Part shown: piece after piece, positions 34,039 to 43,106 of the stretch | Numbering within the stretch: the first letter of the stretch is position 1 | Layout: every line of letters starts with the position of its first letter | Origin: Paenibacillus taiwanensis DSM 18679 | GTDB lineage: Bacteria; Bacillota; Bacilli; Paenibacillales; Paenibacillaceae | Length of the DNA stretch: 64,000 bases | NCBI RefSeq assembly: GCF_000425125.1 | Contig: NZ_AULE01000028.1 | Coordinates: 124,001-188,000, forward strand | Direction of reading: 5' to 3' | Translations under genes and position numbers: made by a program | Notes under the pieces: generated by a model | What the model saw: the letters and a program-made list of their open reading frames with translations, nothing else | Told to the model about the DNA's origin: nothing | Database searches by the model: none

Positions 34039-35247
34039 ATGCGTTACTTCAGCAATCTCTCTGAAGAGGAAGAAACGCTAATCTTTCATAAAGCGCCGGT
34101 TCCATTTGACAATAGGGCGGATAGAGAACTGCTGTCACATGCTCTTGGCGCGGCTTTGTACATGCCGGCTACCCGGCAAACGATAAGTGAGGATATTTTG
34201 ACAGGCAAGTACGAAGGTTTGGTTACCGTTGTGCTTGATCTGGAAGATGCAGTAGGGGATCAACACCTTCAAGTAGCCGAGGAGTCGATCAAGGATCATC
34301 TGAGAAGGTTGTCAACGCTGCTGCACCACGGGGTAATGAACCGCGATCAGTTGCCGCTAATGTTTATTCGTGTTCGCACGCCAGAGCAGCTGACGCGAAT
34401 GATCGCGATGCTCGAAGATACGATCGAACTGGTTGCAGGCTTTGTATTACCTAAGTTCTCGGTACAAAATGGGCGGTCTTATTTGTCCATTTTACGGAAT
34501 TACCATTTGGCTAATCCTGACTTGCCATTACTGTACGCGATGCCCATTTTGGAGTCTTCGGCTGTCATTTATTGTGAGTCGAGAAGACAGACGCTGATCG
34601 AGATTAAGCAGCTGCTGGACGAATACAGGCCCTATATTTTAAATGTACGGATTGGAGCTACCGATTTCTCCAGCTTATTTGGACTAAGACGGAGTCCTGA
34701 TATGACGATCTACGATATTGGTGTCATTCGAGATTGCATTACGGACATTATTAATTTGTTTGGACGGATGGAAGATAACTATGTCGTTTCGGGTCCTGTC
34801 TGGGAGTACTTCAAGAGTGAACGTGTACTGAAGCCGCAACTTCGCCAAACACCTTTTGAAGAAAGTGCTGGTCGGATGGGACGTAGACTGCGTATGCAGT
34901 ATATTAACGTCTATGTAGATGGACTCATACGCGAGGTCGCTATGGATAAGGAAAATGGCATTATTGGCAAAACGATTATTCATCCGTCCCACATTCGACC
35001 GGTTCAGGCGCTCTATGCGGTTACACACGAAGAGTATGTCGATGCAATTCATATTATTTCGAACAACAATGGACTGCTCGGTGTAATGAAAAGCCAATAT
35101 TCCAACAAAATGAACGAAATCAAGCCGCACATGAACTGGGCGCGCCGCATTATGATTCGTTCCGAAATATACGGGGTGCTGCATGAAAACCAAAACTTTA
35201 CCGCGCTGCTTATCGGGAAAAATGAATACGAGCAAGCATTCATTTAA
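34039..35247 (+). CDS. HpcH/HpaI aldolase/citrate-lyase-beta-like protein of the Ter cluster
   Basis: TIM-barrel lyase of 402 residues in the CitE/HpcH-HpaI superfamily. VVLDLEDAVGD (about 68-78) supplies metal/CoA-site residues, AGFVLPKFS and LLYAMPILESSAVI form barrel strands, and RIGATDFSSLFGLRRSPDMT marks the Ter-cluster subgroup. Such genes are part of the Ter-associated pathway proposed by Aravind and colleagues to build a nucleoside-like metabolite, probably supplying or trimming a carboxylic building block. GGAGGAGG precedes the ATG. Its 3' end overlaps the next gene by 26 bases. Confidence 0.88.
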   Translation: MRYFSNLSEEEETLIFHKAPVPFDNRADRELLSHALGAALYMPATRQTISEDILTGKYEGLVTVVLDLEDAVGDQHLQVAEESIKDHLRRLSTLLHHGVMNRDQLPLMFIRVRTPEQLTRMIAMLEDTIELVAGFVLPKFSVQNGRSYLSILRNYHLANPDLPLLYAMPILESSAVIYCESRRQTLIEIKQLLDEYRPYILNVRIGATDFSSLFGLRRSPDMTIYDIGVIRDCITDIINLFGRMEDNYVVSGPVWEYFKSERVLKPQLRQTPFEESAGRMGRRLRMQYINVYVDGLIREVAMDKENGIIGKTIIHPSHIRPVQALYAVTHEEYVDAIHIISNNNGLLGVMKSQYSNKMNEIKPHMNWARRIMIRSEIYGVLHENQNFTALLIGKNEYEQAFI

Positions 35248-36574
35248 CATACTTGGGGATTTGAAGGTAGAGATCGAAGTGACGGACAATCCGTTTGGGC
35301 TTCCGCTTGAGGTGCTGTTTGAGATGGCAGCACGAATCAATAAAAAGCGAAGCTTTCTCTTCGTTAGCAAAATATTGGGCAAGCACATTCCCGTTCATCC
35401 GCATGTCTCTTTGTTGGGAGGGGCGGCACTAGCCTTGTTGCTTCATAACAGATTGCAAAAGTTGCCCGCAACAGAGCTTGATGCTATGATTCAAGCTTTT
35501 GTTGAGCCGGATACAGCGAAGGGGATATATGAGGCGCTGCGGGTGAGTCCCCTTGAAGCAGAAGAGCCCTTGCTGTTTATTGCATTTGCGGAAACGGCAA
35601 CAGCGCTGGGGCACAGCATGTACAGTTTTTTTAACGGGCAGACTCGATTTTTGCATACAACTAGAGAAGTAGTTGCTGGTATGACACCCGTTTTGGAATT
35701 CGAAGAGGAGCACTCTCATGCGACAGCGCATCGCTGTTATGCGAGGCAGGCCACTTTTTTTGATGGAACGGAACGTGTGGTGCTCGTAGACGATGAGATC
35801 ACAACAGGCAACACGTCATTAAATATTATTCGTGATCTGCATAGCAAGCACCCACGAAGCCACTACGTGATCGCTAGTCTGTTGGATTGGAGATCAGCTT
35901 CGGACAAGACGAAATTTGTGCAGCTGGAGAGAGAGCTTGGAATTACAATTGAATGTTTGTCACTGCTGCAAGGGCAAATTCGAGTAAGCGGCGGCCCGAT
36001 TGAACTGGAGCGACCTAAGCTTGATGTATCGCTTGGGTATCATGACATTCCCATAAGCCGCCACTACATAGGTCAATATTTTACGCCTGTTCATGACCAG
36101 ACGATAATTGCGGAGCGGCCGCTGCATACAGAGTGCTATATGAGGGATACGGGCAGATTTGGTTTGGATACTCTGCGGCAACGGGGATTAGAGGAACAGT
36201 TAGTTTGTGCGGGGCAGTACATCGGTTCGCTGCGGACGGGGAATAGGACGTTATGTATGGGAACGGGTGAATTTATGTACATCCCGATGCGACTAGCTAG
36301 CGAGATGGGGGAAGGTGTGTCCTATCAATCCAGTACACGCAGCCCCATATACCCGCACCGTCAGCAAGGGTACGGAATCCAGAATGCGTTCTCATTTGAT
36401 GCAATGGATTGCGTGGGAACGCTTAACTATTTCTATAACGTGCCTGCAGATACGTATGATGAGTTGTTTGTTTTTATAGAACGGGCAATAGGAGACGAGC
36501 AGGAAGCATCATTTGTTCATGCCTGTCGTCTAACGGGTATTCCGGTTATACATTTCGTGTATGGTAATCAATGA
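35222..36574 (+). CDS. Phosphoribosyltransferase with TRSP domain (Ter cluster)
   Basis: The start is taken as ATG 35222 (450 residues); an ATG at 35183 would extend overlap with the lyase gene. The N-terminal orphan phosphoribosyltransferase domain (about 20-255) has the PRPP-binding loop VVLVDDEITTGNT (residues about 190-202). The C-terminal part (about 280-450) matches the TRSP-type domain seen fused to these transferases (RPLHTECYMRDTGRFGL, then ECxxRDTGRF-like motifs and CVGTLNYFYNVP). It probably attaches ribose-5-phosphate to a base or similar acceptor in the Ter-linked pathway. Ribosome-binding signal is weak, so translation is likely coupled to the upstream gene. Confidence 0.85.
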   Translation: MNTSKHSFNILGDLKVEIEVTDNPFGLPLEVLFEMAARINKKRSFLFVSKILGKHIPVHPHVSLLGGAALALLLHNRLQKLPATELDAMIQAFVEPDTAKGIYEALRVSPLEAEEPLLFIAFAETATALGHSMYSFFNGQTRFLHTTREVVAGMTPVLEFEEEHSHATAHRCYARQATFFDGTERVVLVDDEITTGNTSLNIIRDLHSKHPRSHYVIASLLDWRSASDKTKFVQLERELGITIECLSLLQGQIRVSGGPIELERPKLDVSLGYHDIPISRHYIGQYFTPVHDQTIIAERPLHTECYMRDTGRFGLDTLRQRGLEEQLVCAGQYIGSLRTGNRTLCMGTGEFMYIPMRLASEMGEGVSYQSSTRSPIYPHRQQGYGIQNAFSFDAMDCVGTLNYFYNVPADTYDELFVFIERAIGDEQEASFVHACRLTGIPVIHFVYGNQ

Positions 36575-36594
36575 ATGAATGAGGGGATGATCGG

Positions 36595-37734
36595 ATGCTA
36601 ACCAATCTCATGTCCAGGCGTTTACCGGAGCCGCCGCATATGGGCAGCTACCGCGCGGAAGATGTACGATTTGTGCTGAAGGATCTGAGCGGTCTAATGA
36701 TGGAACAAGGAACGGAAGATCGGGAGGAAGCGATCCAAGCTGGCGTTCATTATTCGGAAATGCTGCCACTGGAGTATAGACCGTCTGACGCTTATATCCA
36801 ACTGTTTCATCAAGCGTTGACAGATAATGCTGAGCGGGTGGCATTAGCTGTAGGGATTGTAGCAGAGTTGATCCGGCTGAAGCGCGGGGATAACGTCGTG
36901 CTTGCCTCATTAGCAAGAGCGGGAACGCCTGTAGGAATATTGATCAAGCGGTACTGGCGCGAAATATGTCAGCTTGAAGCGCCGCATTACAGCATTTCCA
37001 TTATTCGAGGCAAAGGGATCGACGAGAATGCTGTTTGTTATATGCTGCAACAGCATCCAGATCGGCAAATTCAATTTGTTGACGGCTGGACAGGCAAGGG
37101 GGCGATCAGAACTGTACTCATGCAGGCCAGTGACCATATGTTCAGCAAGTATGGCGTACAAGTAGATGACGATTTGGCTGTATTAGCCGATCCTGGCCGC
37201 TGCTCGGACACCTACGGGACAAGGGAAGATTATTTGATTCCGAGCGCTTGTTTGAATTCTACTGTATCCGGTCTGATCAGCCGAACCGTGCATCGGGCAG
37301 ACCTGATCGGCGCAGACGATTATCACGGCGCTAAATTTTATCGCGAATGGCAGCAAGAGGACTTGTCCAACTTATTCGTGGACACCGTATCCGGCTGCTT
37401 CGCTCGAATAGCTGCTGAGGCAAAGGTAAAAGCAGCATATGCCTATGCGCATCCACGGGAGCATCGTGCAACTTGGCGGGGACTTGAGGATGTAGTCGGC
37501 ATTCAAGATCGTTTTGGCATTCATAATGTAAATCTGATTAAGCCTGGTGTTGGAGAGACGACAAGGGTGCTGCTTCGTCGTGTGCCTTGGAAGATTATTG
37601 TGGATCGCCTCGACAATCCGAGCTTAAAGCATATCCTCTTGCTAGCCGAGCAGCGAAATGTACCTGTTGAAGTATACAAAGGATTATCGTATTCCTGCTG
37701 CGGGCTTATAAAGTCAATGAAGGAGGATGCGTAA
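36595..37734 (+). CDS. StiP-type protein (PRTase/PELOTA-like, Ter cluster)
   Basis: Protein of 379 residues of the StiP family found only in Ter-type clusters. Recognised by SRRLPEPPHMGSYRAEDVRF at the start, the MEQGTEDREEAIQAGVHYSE block, VVLASLARAGTPVGILIKRY, and FVDGWTGKGAIRTVL (about 159-173, which looks like a PRPP loop). The C-terminal stretch (about 330-379) carries VPWKIIVDRLDNPSLKHILL and a GLSYSCCGL end with a Cys pair. It has been annotated both as cysteine protease and as second phosphoribosyltransferase of the pathway; the loop favours the latter. Only 3 bases separate it from the HAD gene. Confidence 0.85.
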   Translation: MLTNLMSRRLPEPPHMGSYRAEDVRFVLKDLSGLMMEQGTEDREEAIQAGVHYSEMLPLEYRPSDAYIQLFHQALTDNAERVALAVGIVAELIRLKRGDNVVLASLARAGTPVGILIKRYWREICQLEAPHYSISIIRGKGIDENAVCYMLQQHPDRQIQFVDGWTGKGAIRTVLMQASDHMFSKYGVQVDDDLAVLADPGRCSDTYGTREDYLIPSACLNSTVSGLISRTVHRADLIGADDYHGAKFYREWQQEDLSNLFVDTVSGCFARIAAEAKVKAAYAYAHPREHRATWRGLEDVVGIQDRFGIHNVNLIKPGVGETTRVLLRRVPWKIIVDRLDNPSLKHILLLAEQRNVPVEVYKGLSYSCCGLIKSMKEDA

Positions 37735-37737
37735 CGA

Positions 37738-38586
37738 ATGTTATTTGCAAGTGATCTGGATCAGACCTTGATTTTTTCCCATCGTTCAATGGGACAGGTA
37801 CGTCTTGATGAGCTTGTGCCTGTTGAGCGATATGAGGGTCGCATCATCTCTTACATGTCACATACCTCAATCGAAAGGTTAAGGAAGTTAACAAATGAGG
37901 TGGAGTTTGTACCCGTCACCACGCGGACAGTTGAACAATATCGCCGCATCTTTTACTTGGCTGATCTATGTAGACCTAAATATGCAATCACGAGTAATGG
38001 CGGTCAGTTGCTCGTGGACGGCAAGCCTGATGAGGATTGGGCGCAGCAGATTCGTTTGACGCTGCGCGACTGTAGCGAAGCAGCTGAGGTGAAAGCGCGG
38101 TTTGATGAGCTGGCCCATCCAGAATGGGTTGTCGATACGGCATTTGCCGACGAGTTGTTCTATGCGATACGTATTCATCGAGATAAGCTGCCGTTGACGG
38201 AGTTGGAGTCTTTCCGCGTGCTGCTTAATAGTCTGGGGTGGAAAATGTCCATTCAGGGGAGGAAGCTTTATTTGGTTCCTGATGGCATATGCAAGGGGCG
38301 GGCTTTGTCTCACGTCGCACAACTGTTGGGTTGCTCCCACTTGGCTGCGGCAGGTGATTCCTTGCTAGATGAGAGCTTGCTACAGGCTGCACACTTTGCT
38401 ATTGCACCGAGGCATGGTGAATTGTTCAGACATTATGGGGCAGCAGATCCCTCTTCATTTACGTTTACCGACCAGTCCGGCTTGGCGGCGTCAGAGGAAC
38501 TGTTAGTTCGTGTACAGTCATGGTTCGCCTCCATAAGGAACTCCATAACTAACGATGCAGATACAACCCCATTAGGGATACAGTGA
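37738..38586 (+). CDS. HAD-superfamily phosphatase with C2-type cap (Ter cluster)
   Basis: Phosphatase of 282 residues. Motif I is ASDLDQTLIF with D6 and D8. The Thr of motif II lies in VPVTTRTVEQY, Lys in the ICKGRALSHV block, and motif IV reads AAGDSLLDESLL. The cap sits between motifs II and III as in Cof-type HAD enzymes. In this cluster it would remove the phosphate from the nucleotide-like product made by the two phosphoribosyltransferase-like proteins (inference from conserved gene neighbourhood). It starts 3 bases after the StiP gene and ends 12 bases before the ATP-grasp gene. Confidence 0.88.
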   Translation: MLFASDLDQTLIFSHRSMGQVRLDELVPVERYEGRIISYMSHTSIERLRKLTNEVEFVPVTTRTVEQYRRIFYLADLCRPKYAITSNGGQLLVDGKPDEDWAQQIRLTLRDCSEAAEVKARFDELAHPEWVVDTAFADELFYAIRIHRDKLPLTELESFRVLLNSLGWKMSIQGRKLYLVPDGICKGRALSHVAQLLGCSHLAAAGDSLLDESLLQAAHFAIAPRHGELFRHYGAADPSSFTFTDQSGLAASEELLVRVQSWFASIRNSITNDADTTPLGIQ

Positions 38587-38598
38587 GGAAGATGTGAC

Positions 38599-39627
38599 AT
38601 GACAAAAATTTGGTTTAATCGTTGGTTTTCCGTAGCTTATCATTATATTCATATGATTCGCAGTAACCCGGACCAGCAGCCGTTTGTATTTTATGGGACT
38701 CATCCTGACCCGAATCATATGCATTTGCAAGCTTGCGATTATGCCTTTGTGGAACCTACAGTCAAGGGTGCGGAATACGTGCAGTTCTGTCTCGATTTTT
38801 GTAAGCAGCATAGCATTGATATTTTTATTCCCCGACTGCACATGTATGACATTGCCGAGCAGATTGAGCGTTTTGAGGCCATTGGGACTAAGGTGATGGT
38901 ATGCAAGGACTTGACACTGCTCCACCAGTTAATGAACAAGCACTTGTTTTACGAAGCGCTTCAGCATACAGATATCGTTACATTGCCTGCCTATCGGGTC
39001 GTAAATACGGCTGCACAGTTCAAGCAAGCATATGAAGAGCTAACATCTGAGGGGAATAAAGTGTGTTTTAAGCCAACAAGCTCTGAAGGTGGAATGGGAT
39101 TTCGTATCATTGCAGAACGCAGCAACCGATTAGAGGAAATGTATGGTTGGGTGACACTCAAAACCTCGTTTGAAGATGCGTATCAAGCATTTGCAAGCAA
39201 AGACTGGTTTGACGACATTATGGTGATGGAATTGCTGGAAGGAGATGAGTACAGCATTGACTGCTTGTCTTCAGCAGAAGGAGAACTTTTGACTGCCATA
39301 CCGCGCAGAAAGTCGACCGGTCGGGTATATGAGCTTGAAAAAGTCCCAGCGCTGCTGGACATTGCTGAACGTGTAGCTGCGCGTTATCGGATTCCATATG
39401 TGTTTAATATTCAGGTGAAGTACAACAAGGGAATTCCGAAGCTGCTGGAAATAAACCCGCGTATGTCGGGGGGCTTGTACATATCCTGCTTGTCAGGTAT
39501 TAACATTCCGTATTTGGCTGTAAAGGAGATTCAAGGACAGCCTTTTGATGTGCCAAAGCCAAAGTTTGATCTTCAAATCAGTTATATTGAACAACCCATC
39601 GTCTTAAAGAGCCGTAGCGGGTACTGA
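38599..39627 (+). CDS. ATP-grasp ligase (Ter cluster)
   Basis: Enzyme of 342 residues with an ATP-grasp fold. The N-terminal subdomain (about 1-105) is followed by NKVCFKPTSSEGGMGFRII (the nucleotide-binding Lys and Gly-rich loop, about 153-171), IMVMELLEGDEYSIDCLS (hinge and Glu, about 211-228) and FNIQVKYNKGIPKLLEINPRMSGG (metal-binding Glu and Asn, about 273-296). Such ligases join a carboxylate to an amine at the expense of ATP. It is the last gene of the proposed nucleoside-like pathway; a new promoter for xpaC-telA begins right after it. AGGAAG before the ATG. Confidence 0.88.
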   Translation: MTKIWFNRWFSVAYHYIHMIRSNPDQQPFVFYGTHPDPNHMHLQACDYAFVEPTVKGAEYVQFCLDFCKQHSIDIFIPRLHMYDIAEQIERFEAIGTKVMVCKDLTLLHQLMNKHLFYEALQHTDIVTLPAYRVVNTAAQFKQAYEELTSEGNKVCFKPTSSEGGMGFRIIAERSNRLEEMYGWVTLKTSFEDAYQAFASKDWFDDIMVMELLEGDEYSIDCLSSAEGELLTAIPRRKSTGRVYELEKVPALLDIAERVAARYRIPYVFNIQVKYNKGIPKLLEINPRMSGGLYISCLSGINIPYLAVKEIQGQPFDVPKPKFDLQISYIEQPIVLKSRSGY

Positions 39628-39637
39628 ATGGGCTTCA

Positions 39638-39666
39638 TTGACAAGCCTAAAAACCACCCTTAGAAT
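39638..39666 (+). promoter_or_regulatory. Sigma-A promoter of xpaC-telA
   Basis: TTGACA (39638-39643), a 17-base spacer and TAGAAT (39661-39666), a near-consensus match. The xpaC ATG follows about 80 bases later. Confidence 0.75.
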
Positions 39667-39746
39667 GAATCCTGATACCAAATATTTACTTGGAATAACA
39701 GGGGGGAGTATCCTGTTCATCCGGGATCATATGGAGGTGTAGAGGG

Positions 39747-40472
39747 ATGAATCGTAAATATAAATGGGCAGTAGGTCTAGCTGTTGCAGGTTATGCAGCA
39801 GCACTAGTGACCCAGATCTGGCTGCCGTTATACGTCAGCATGCTTATACCCGCTGCTATTATATTTGTGGCGATAGCAGCAGGACATGGACGGCACAGGC
39901 AGGCGACGGCACAGACTTTGCCTGATCAAGGGGCGGTTAACGTCCAGTCTTTGTCGTCGAACGTTCATACAGGGCAAGGACAATCAACACAGCCGTCGTC
40001 TCCAGAGCATACAGCACTTATTACATCTTCAAATAGCACACCGAATTCGCAGACTGCTGCGGTGCAAGAGGAAGATCCTGTATGGGCCTCTGTGTATGAA
40101 TATATCGGTGTGATCGAAGAGATGGTAATTTCCGAAGGCCAGAAAAATGCGCTTGATAATGAGATTGTAGAGAAGACATTAACGCTGCTTACACGTATTA
40201 CGCGGCTTATCCCGCAGCTCAAAGAAATGAACGATGGGAATATGAATCACAATATTCAACGGCTCGTATTCCGCGATTTAAACGGTGCTATTAATCCCTT
40301 TTTAAAGTTGAGCGGAGAGGCCAAACGTCAAAATCGAAGATTGCTCTTAACGGGTGTAAAAGATATTAATTCCAAGTTGTCATTTTATGTGGAATCTATT
40401 GAACATAAAGATCTGGTTGAGCTGCAAGCCAAGGTCGAACTGATCCAGCAGCGCTACCGAACGAAGGACTAA
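39747..40472 (+). CDS. xpaC: XpaC-like membrane protein (5-bromo-4-chloroindolyl phosphate hydrolysis family)
   Basis: Protein of 241 residues. Two short N-terminal transmembrane segments (about 7-24 and 27-46) are followed by a low-complexity Ser/Thr/Gln linker (about 50-110) and a helical C-terminal cytoplasmic domain (about 112-241). The last domain resembles B. subtilis XpaC, which lies next to the telA homologue yaaN exactly as here. The name comes from a colony phenotype; a real phosphatase activity is not established. Probably it works with TelA at the membrane. ATG follows GGAGGTG; stop and next frame nearly touch. Confidence 0.85.
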   Translation: MNRKYKWAVGLAVAGYAAALVTQIWLPLYVSMLIPAAIIFVAIAAGHGRHRQATAQTLPDQGAVNVQSLSSNVHTGQGQSTQPSSPEHTALITSSNSTPNSQTAAVQEEDPVWASVYEYIGVIEEMVISEGQKNALDNEIVEKTLTLLTRITRLIPQLKEMNDGNMNHNIQRLVFRDLNGAINPFLKLSGEAKRQNRRLLLTGVKDINSKLSFYVESIEHKDLVELQAKVELIQQRYRTKD

Positions 40473-40493
40473 ATGAATGAAGGAGGCGAGCAG

Positions 40494-41600
40494 ATGGCTA
40501 CAACGCAAACGACTGTGCTAAAGCAAGAAGATATGCTCAAGGTGGAGCAGGAGGCTGCGCAATTTATTAACAAAGTATCAAACACCAATCCGATGGAATT
40601 GGAAATGCTTATGGACGACATCGGCATGATGGGGCAAAAAACGATGGAGAAGGCGGGACAATCGCTTGCAATGCTTGAACGTCCTGTCAATGAACTGGCA
40701 TCTGGTAAACGTGCGGAAGTAAGCAACCATATTTTAAAGCTGCGCTCTGAGATTGATTCATTAAGCAAGAGCAAACAGCTAAGTTTGCTGGACAAAATAT
40801 TACGCAAAACACCAATCAAAAATTATATTTATAAATACCAATCTGTTCGAACTAACGTCAACGCTATCGTTTCAAATTTGCGAAATGGGCGTGATACGCT
40901 GCAAGAAAATATTGTGTATATGAAAAGCTTAAAGCGGTCCTCCTTGGAGGAAGTGTATCACTTGCAGACACGAATTGCGATGGGGAAGAAGCTGCAAGAA
41001 TTATTCGAACAAGAAATTGCCAAGCCAGAAAATGAGAGTCGTAAAGTTTTGCTCGAAAAAGGACTTCGTAAGGTGGTTACACGAATCCAGTCGTTTACGG
41101 AAATGGTGATGCTGTACCAGCAGGCGATAGCGGGCACAGACATTATTAATGATAACAACGACAAGCTGATTGATTCAGTCAACGCGACTATTGATAAGAC
41201 GCAGCATCTTGTGACGGTTTCTGCCATGATTGCGATGGCGCTGCAGGACCAGTTGGATACGATCGATGCTGTTAATACCGCAAATAAGACACTGCAAAAT
41301 ATGTTTGAGGAAAATTCGAAATTGTTAAAGGAAACGACGGAGAAGACAAATGACTTGCTTGGCAAGCCAGGACTAGAACTGGATTCGATCAATCGTGCCA
41401 TGTCCGATTTATTTGCGGCGATGGATGCTTACGAGCAGTCTAACCGTACCATCATTCAAACTGCGACTGAGCATACGGCACGTATGTCAGAATCTAACCA
41501 TAAGTTGTCTGAACGGCTAGGATTAACAGTCGGCAAGCCAGGCTCGGAAACGAGAAGCGGGCTGCATGCAGAAGTCAAAGCGTCCAGTTTCCTGGACTAA
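40494..41600 (+). CDS. telA: TelA-family toxic anion resistance protein (YaaN-like)
   Basis: The ATG at 40494 is used because GAAGGAGG stands right before it; the frame opens seven codons earlier. The 368-residue, mostly helical protein spans the TelA/KlaA domain: NPMELEMLMDDIGMMGQKTM, then KIYKYQSVRTNV-like blocks (LRKTPIKNYIYKYQSVRTNV), NGRDTLQENIVYMKSL and the long coiled-coil-prone segment TDIINDNNDKLIDSVNATID. TelA proteins give resistance to tellurite and to some envelope-active antibiotics; the mechanism is unknown. It ends the Ter cluster. Confidence 0.93.
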   Translation: MATTQTTVLKQEDMLKVEQEAAQFINKVSNTNPMELEMLMDDIGMMGQKTMEKAGQSLAMLERPVNELASGKRAEVSNHILKLRSEIDSLSKSKQLSLLDKILRKTPIKNYIYKYQSVRTNVNAIVSNLRNGRDTLQENIVYMKSLKRSSLEEVYHLQTRIAMGKKLQELFEQEIAKPENESRKVLLEKGLRKVVTRIQSFTEMVMLYQQAIAGTDIINDNNDKLIDSVNATIDKTQHLVTVSAMIAMALQDQLDTIDAVNTANKTLQNMFEENSKLLKETTEKTNDLLGKPGLELDSINRAMSDLFAAMDAYEQSNRTIIQTATEHTARMSESNHKLSERLGLTVGKPGSETRSGLHAEVKASSFLD

Positions 41601-41758
41601 GCAAGCATTGGAACGCTCCGTCATATCAAGGTTCCGTTTGTCGTGTAAACGATTAATGTGACGTGATTTAAGGGAAAGCGAGTAGCCTTGCCTGTTCATA
41701 TTCGTAGCCTCTCATTCATATAGATGTACGACTATGAACGTGGAGGAGCTGATATGTG

Positions 41759-41854
41759 ATGGGGGTTATTTGCGCAGTTCTATTGCTGGGATTTCTAATC
41801 GTTATCGCAAGCATTGAGAAGACAAAGTCCATAATATCACATCTACCGCAGTAA
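41759..41854 (+). CDS. 31-residue single-pass membrane peptide
   Basis: GGAGGAG lies 10 bases before the ATG. The product, MGVICAVLLLGFLIVIAS followed by a basic tail (EKTKSIISHLPQ), is one transmembrane helix with a charged cytoplasmic end. It is too short for standard ORF finding, but the ribosome-binding site, composition and terminator behind it favour a real gene. It may act on a membrane partner such as TelA or TerC; this is a guess. Confidence 0.5.
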   Translation: MGVICAVLLLGFLIVIASIEKTKSIISHLPQ

Positions 41855-41898
41855 ACCTAAAGCCGACCCAGCCCTTTTTTAAATGATAATAATTGAAA

Positions 41899-41942
41899 GA
41901 AGCCGATCCTGCGTTACATATAACGTCAAGATCGGCTTCTTG
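41899..41942. terminator. Terminator between the Ter cluster and the XRE gene
   Basis: GAAGCCGATC (41899-41908) and GATCGGCTTC (41930-41939) form a perfect 10-bp stem, with GTTA/TAAC able to pair in the loop. The T-tract is short on the plus strand; on the minus strand TTTCAATT follows, so it may serve both sides. Confidence 0.7.
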
Positions 41943-42029
41943 ACATACAGCGAGTAACATGCAGTATTCTCCAGGATGTTGTAAGCCGTATAAGTGCTAT
42001 CAACGGTGTGGGATATGACTTGTCGTTGC

Positions 42030-42893
42030 TTAAAGGGGGATTTCTTTGCCCATCAGCTTCTGAAGTTTGTATTCCGTCGAAGATTCTGGTGCGGGTGTGT
42101 AAATGCTCACCCGTAGATCCGTATCCCCATGAACTTGCAACGAGGTTAAATGGAATAGCATTTTACCTGCTTTCGCATGTCGGAATTCTATGACGACCTC
42201 AGGCGCAGAGCTGACTTGGCTCTGGTTCCAGAGTTGTTGAAATTCGGGATGTACTTCCCTCATTTCCTCCAAAAACGACTCATACCATTGATCTTCAACG
42301 TGTTGACCATAATAGGCACGGAAAATGGACAGGAAGCCCTTCACGAAGTGCTCCCAATTAACAGCAAGCGACTGGAACTCCTTACGCGTAAAGAGCAGCC
42401 GGATCATGTTACGATCCTCGTGTGGAATTAGATTAAAGTCGAGAAAGACATGTGCAGCAGCCTCATTCCAGCCTACAATATCGCATTTTCTATCTGAGAT
42501 GATGGTGGGACAATGTTTTAATTCACTAAGGATACGCTGAAGCGACGGGCTGATTCGTGGCTGCTCCTCGTGTATGACGTAGGTTCCACTACCGCTTTCC
42601 GTTGCTAATGCGTATAAATATTTGCGTTCGTCAACCGTAAGCTGTAAAGCAGAAGCGATACTATCAAGCACGGAAGAAGATACATGAATGTCTCGCCCCT
42701 GCTCAAGCCATGTATACCAGGTGGTGCTGACACCGGCGAGCTGAGCAACTTCCTCACGTCGAAGACCTGGCGTTCGCCTGCGCGTACCCGAAGGTAGACC
42801 TACGGCTTGAGGCATAATTTTGGCACGTTGTGTTTTCAAAAATTCGGATAATACTTGTAGCTTGGTCGGATGGTTAGAGTTAGATTGCGTCAT
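42030..42893 (-). CDS. XRE-family regulator with MmyB-like ligand-binding domain
   Basis: The ATG at 42893 is chosen for GGAGGG six bases upstream; an open frame runs further but unconserved. The 287-residue protein has an N-terminal helix-turn-helix of the MmyB class (about 12-80, with RRRTPGLRREEVAQLAGVSTTWYTWLEQGR). A C-terminal PAS-like MmyB domain (about 105-280) follows, with DIVGWNEAAAHVFLDF and RNMIRLLFT, thought to bind fatty acids or other lipids. In actinobacteria and Bacillales these regulators often control a neighbouring oxidoreductase; here the divergent neighbour about 210 bases away is fabF, so a lipid link is attractive but unproven. Confidence 0.9.
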   Translation of the reverse strand: MTQSNSNHPTKLQVLSEFLKTQRAKIMPQAVGLPSGTRRRTPGLRREEVAQLAGVSTTWYTWLEQGRDIHVSSSVLDSIASALQLTVDERKYLYALATESGSGTYVIHEEQPRISPSLQRILSELKHCPTIISDRKCDIVGWNEAAAHVFLDFNLIPHEDRNMIRLLFTRKEFQSLAVNWEHFVKGFLSIFRAYYGQHVEDQWYESFLEEMREVHPEFQQLWNQSQVSSAPEVVIEFRHAKAGKMLFHLTSLQVHGDTDLRVSIYTPAPESSTEYKLQKLMGKEIPL

Positions 42894-43106
42894 CGGACAT
42901 CCCTCCGGATGGTTAAAGGTTAAGTTATATTCCGTGTGTACTCCCTGTAAATGTATAATTATCCGAAGACATTTCGAGGGACATCGGGTAATTATAGGCG
43001 TCAAATTTATTCTAGTAGTTATTATACTAGGATAAACAACAACTTGTAATATGATAACGACTGTGTGAAGATAATTCCATGATTAGGAAAGCAGGAGGGA
43101 ATCTTC

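Noticed and set aside
34684-35388. 234-residue minus-strand frame
   Set aside because: It is antisense to the HpcH/HpaI-like gene and the start of the PRTase gene, has no recognisable domain, and both sense genes have strong motifs.
40958-41401. 147-residue minus-strand frame
   Set aside because: Antisense to telA; Ser/Leu/Val-rich shadow without start signal.
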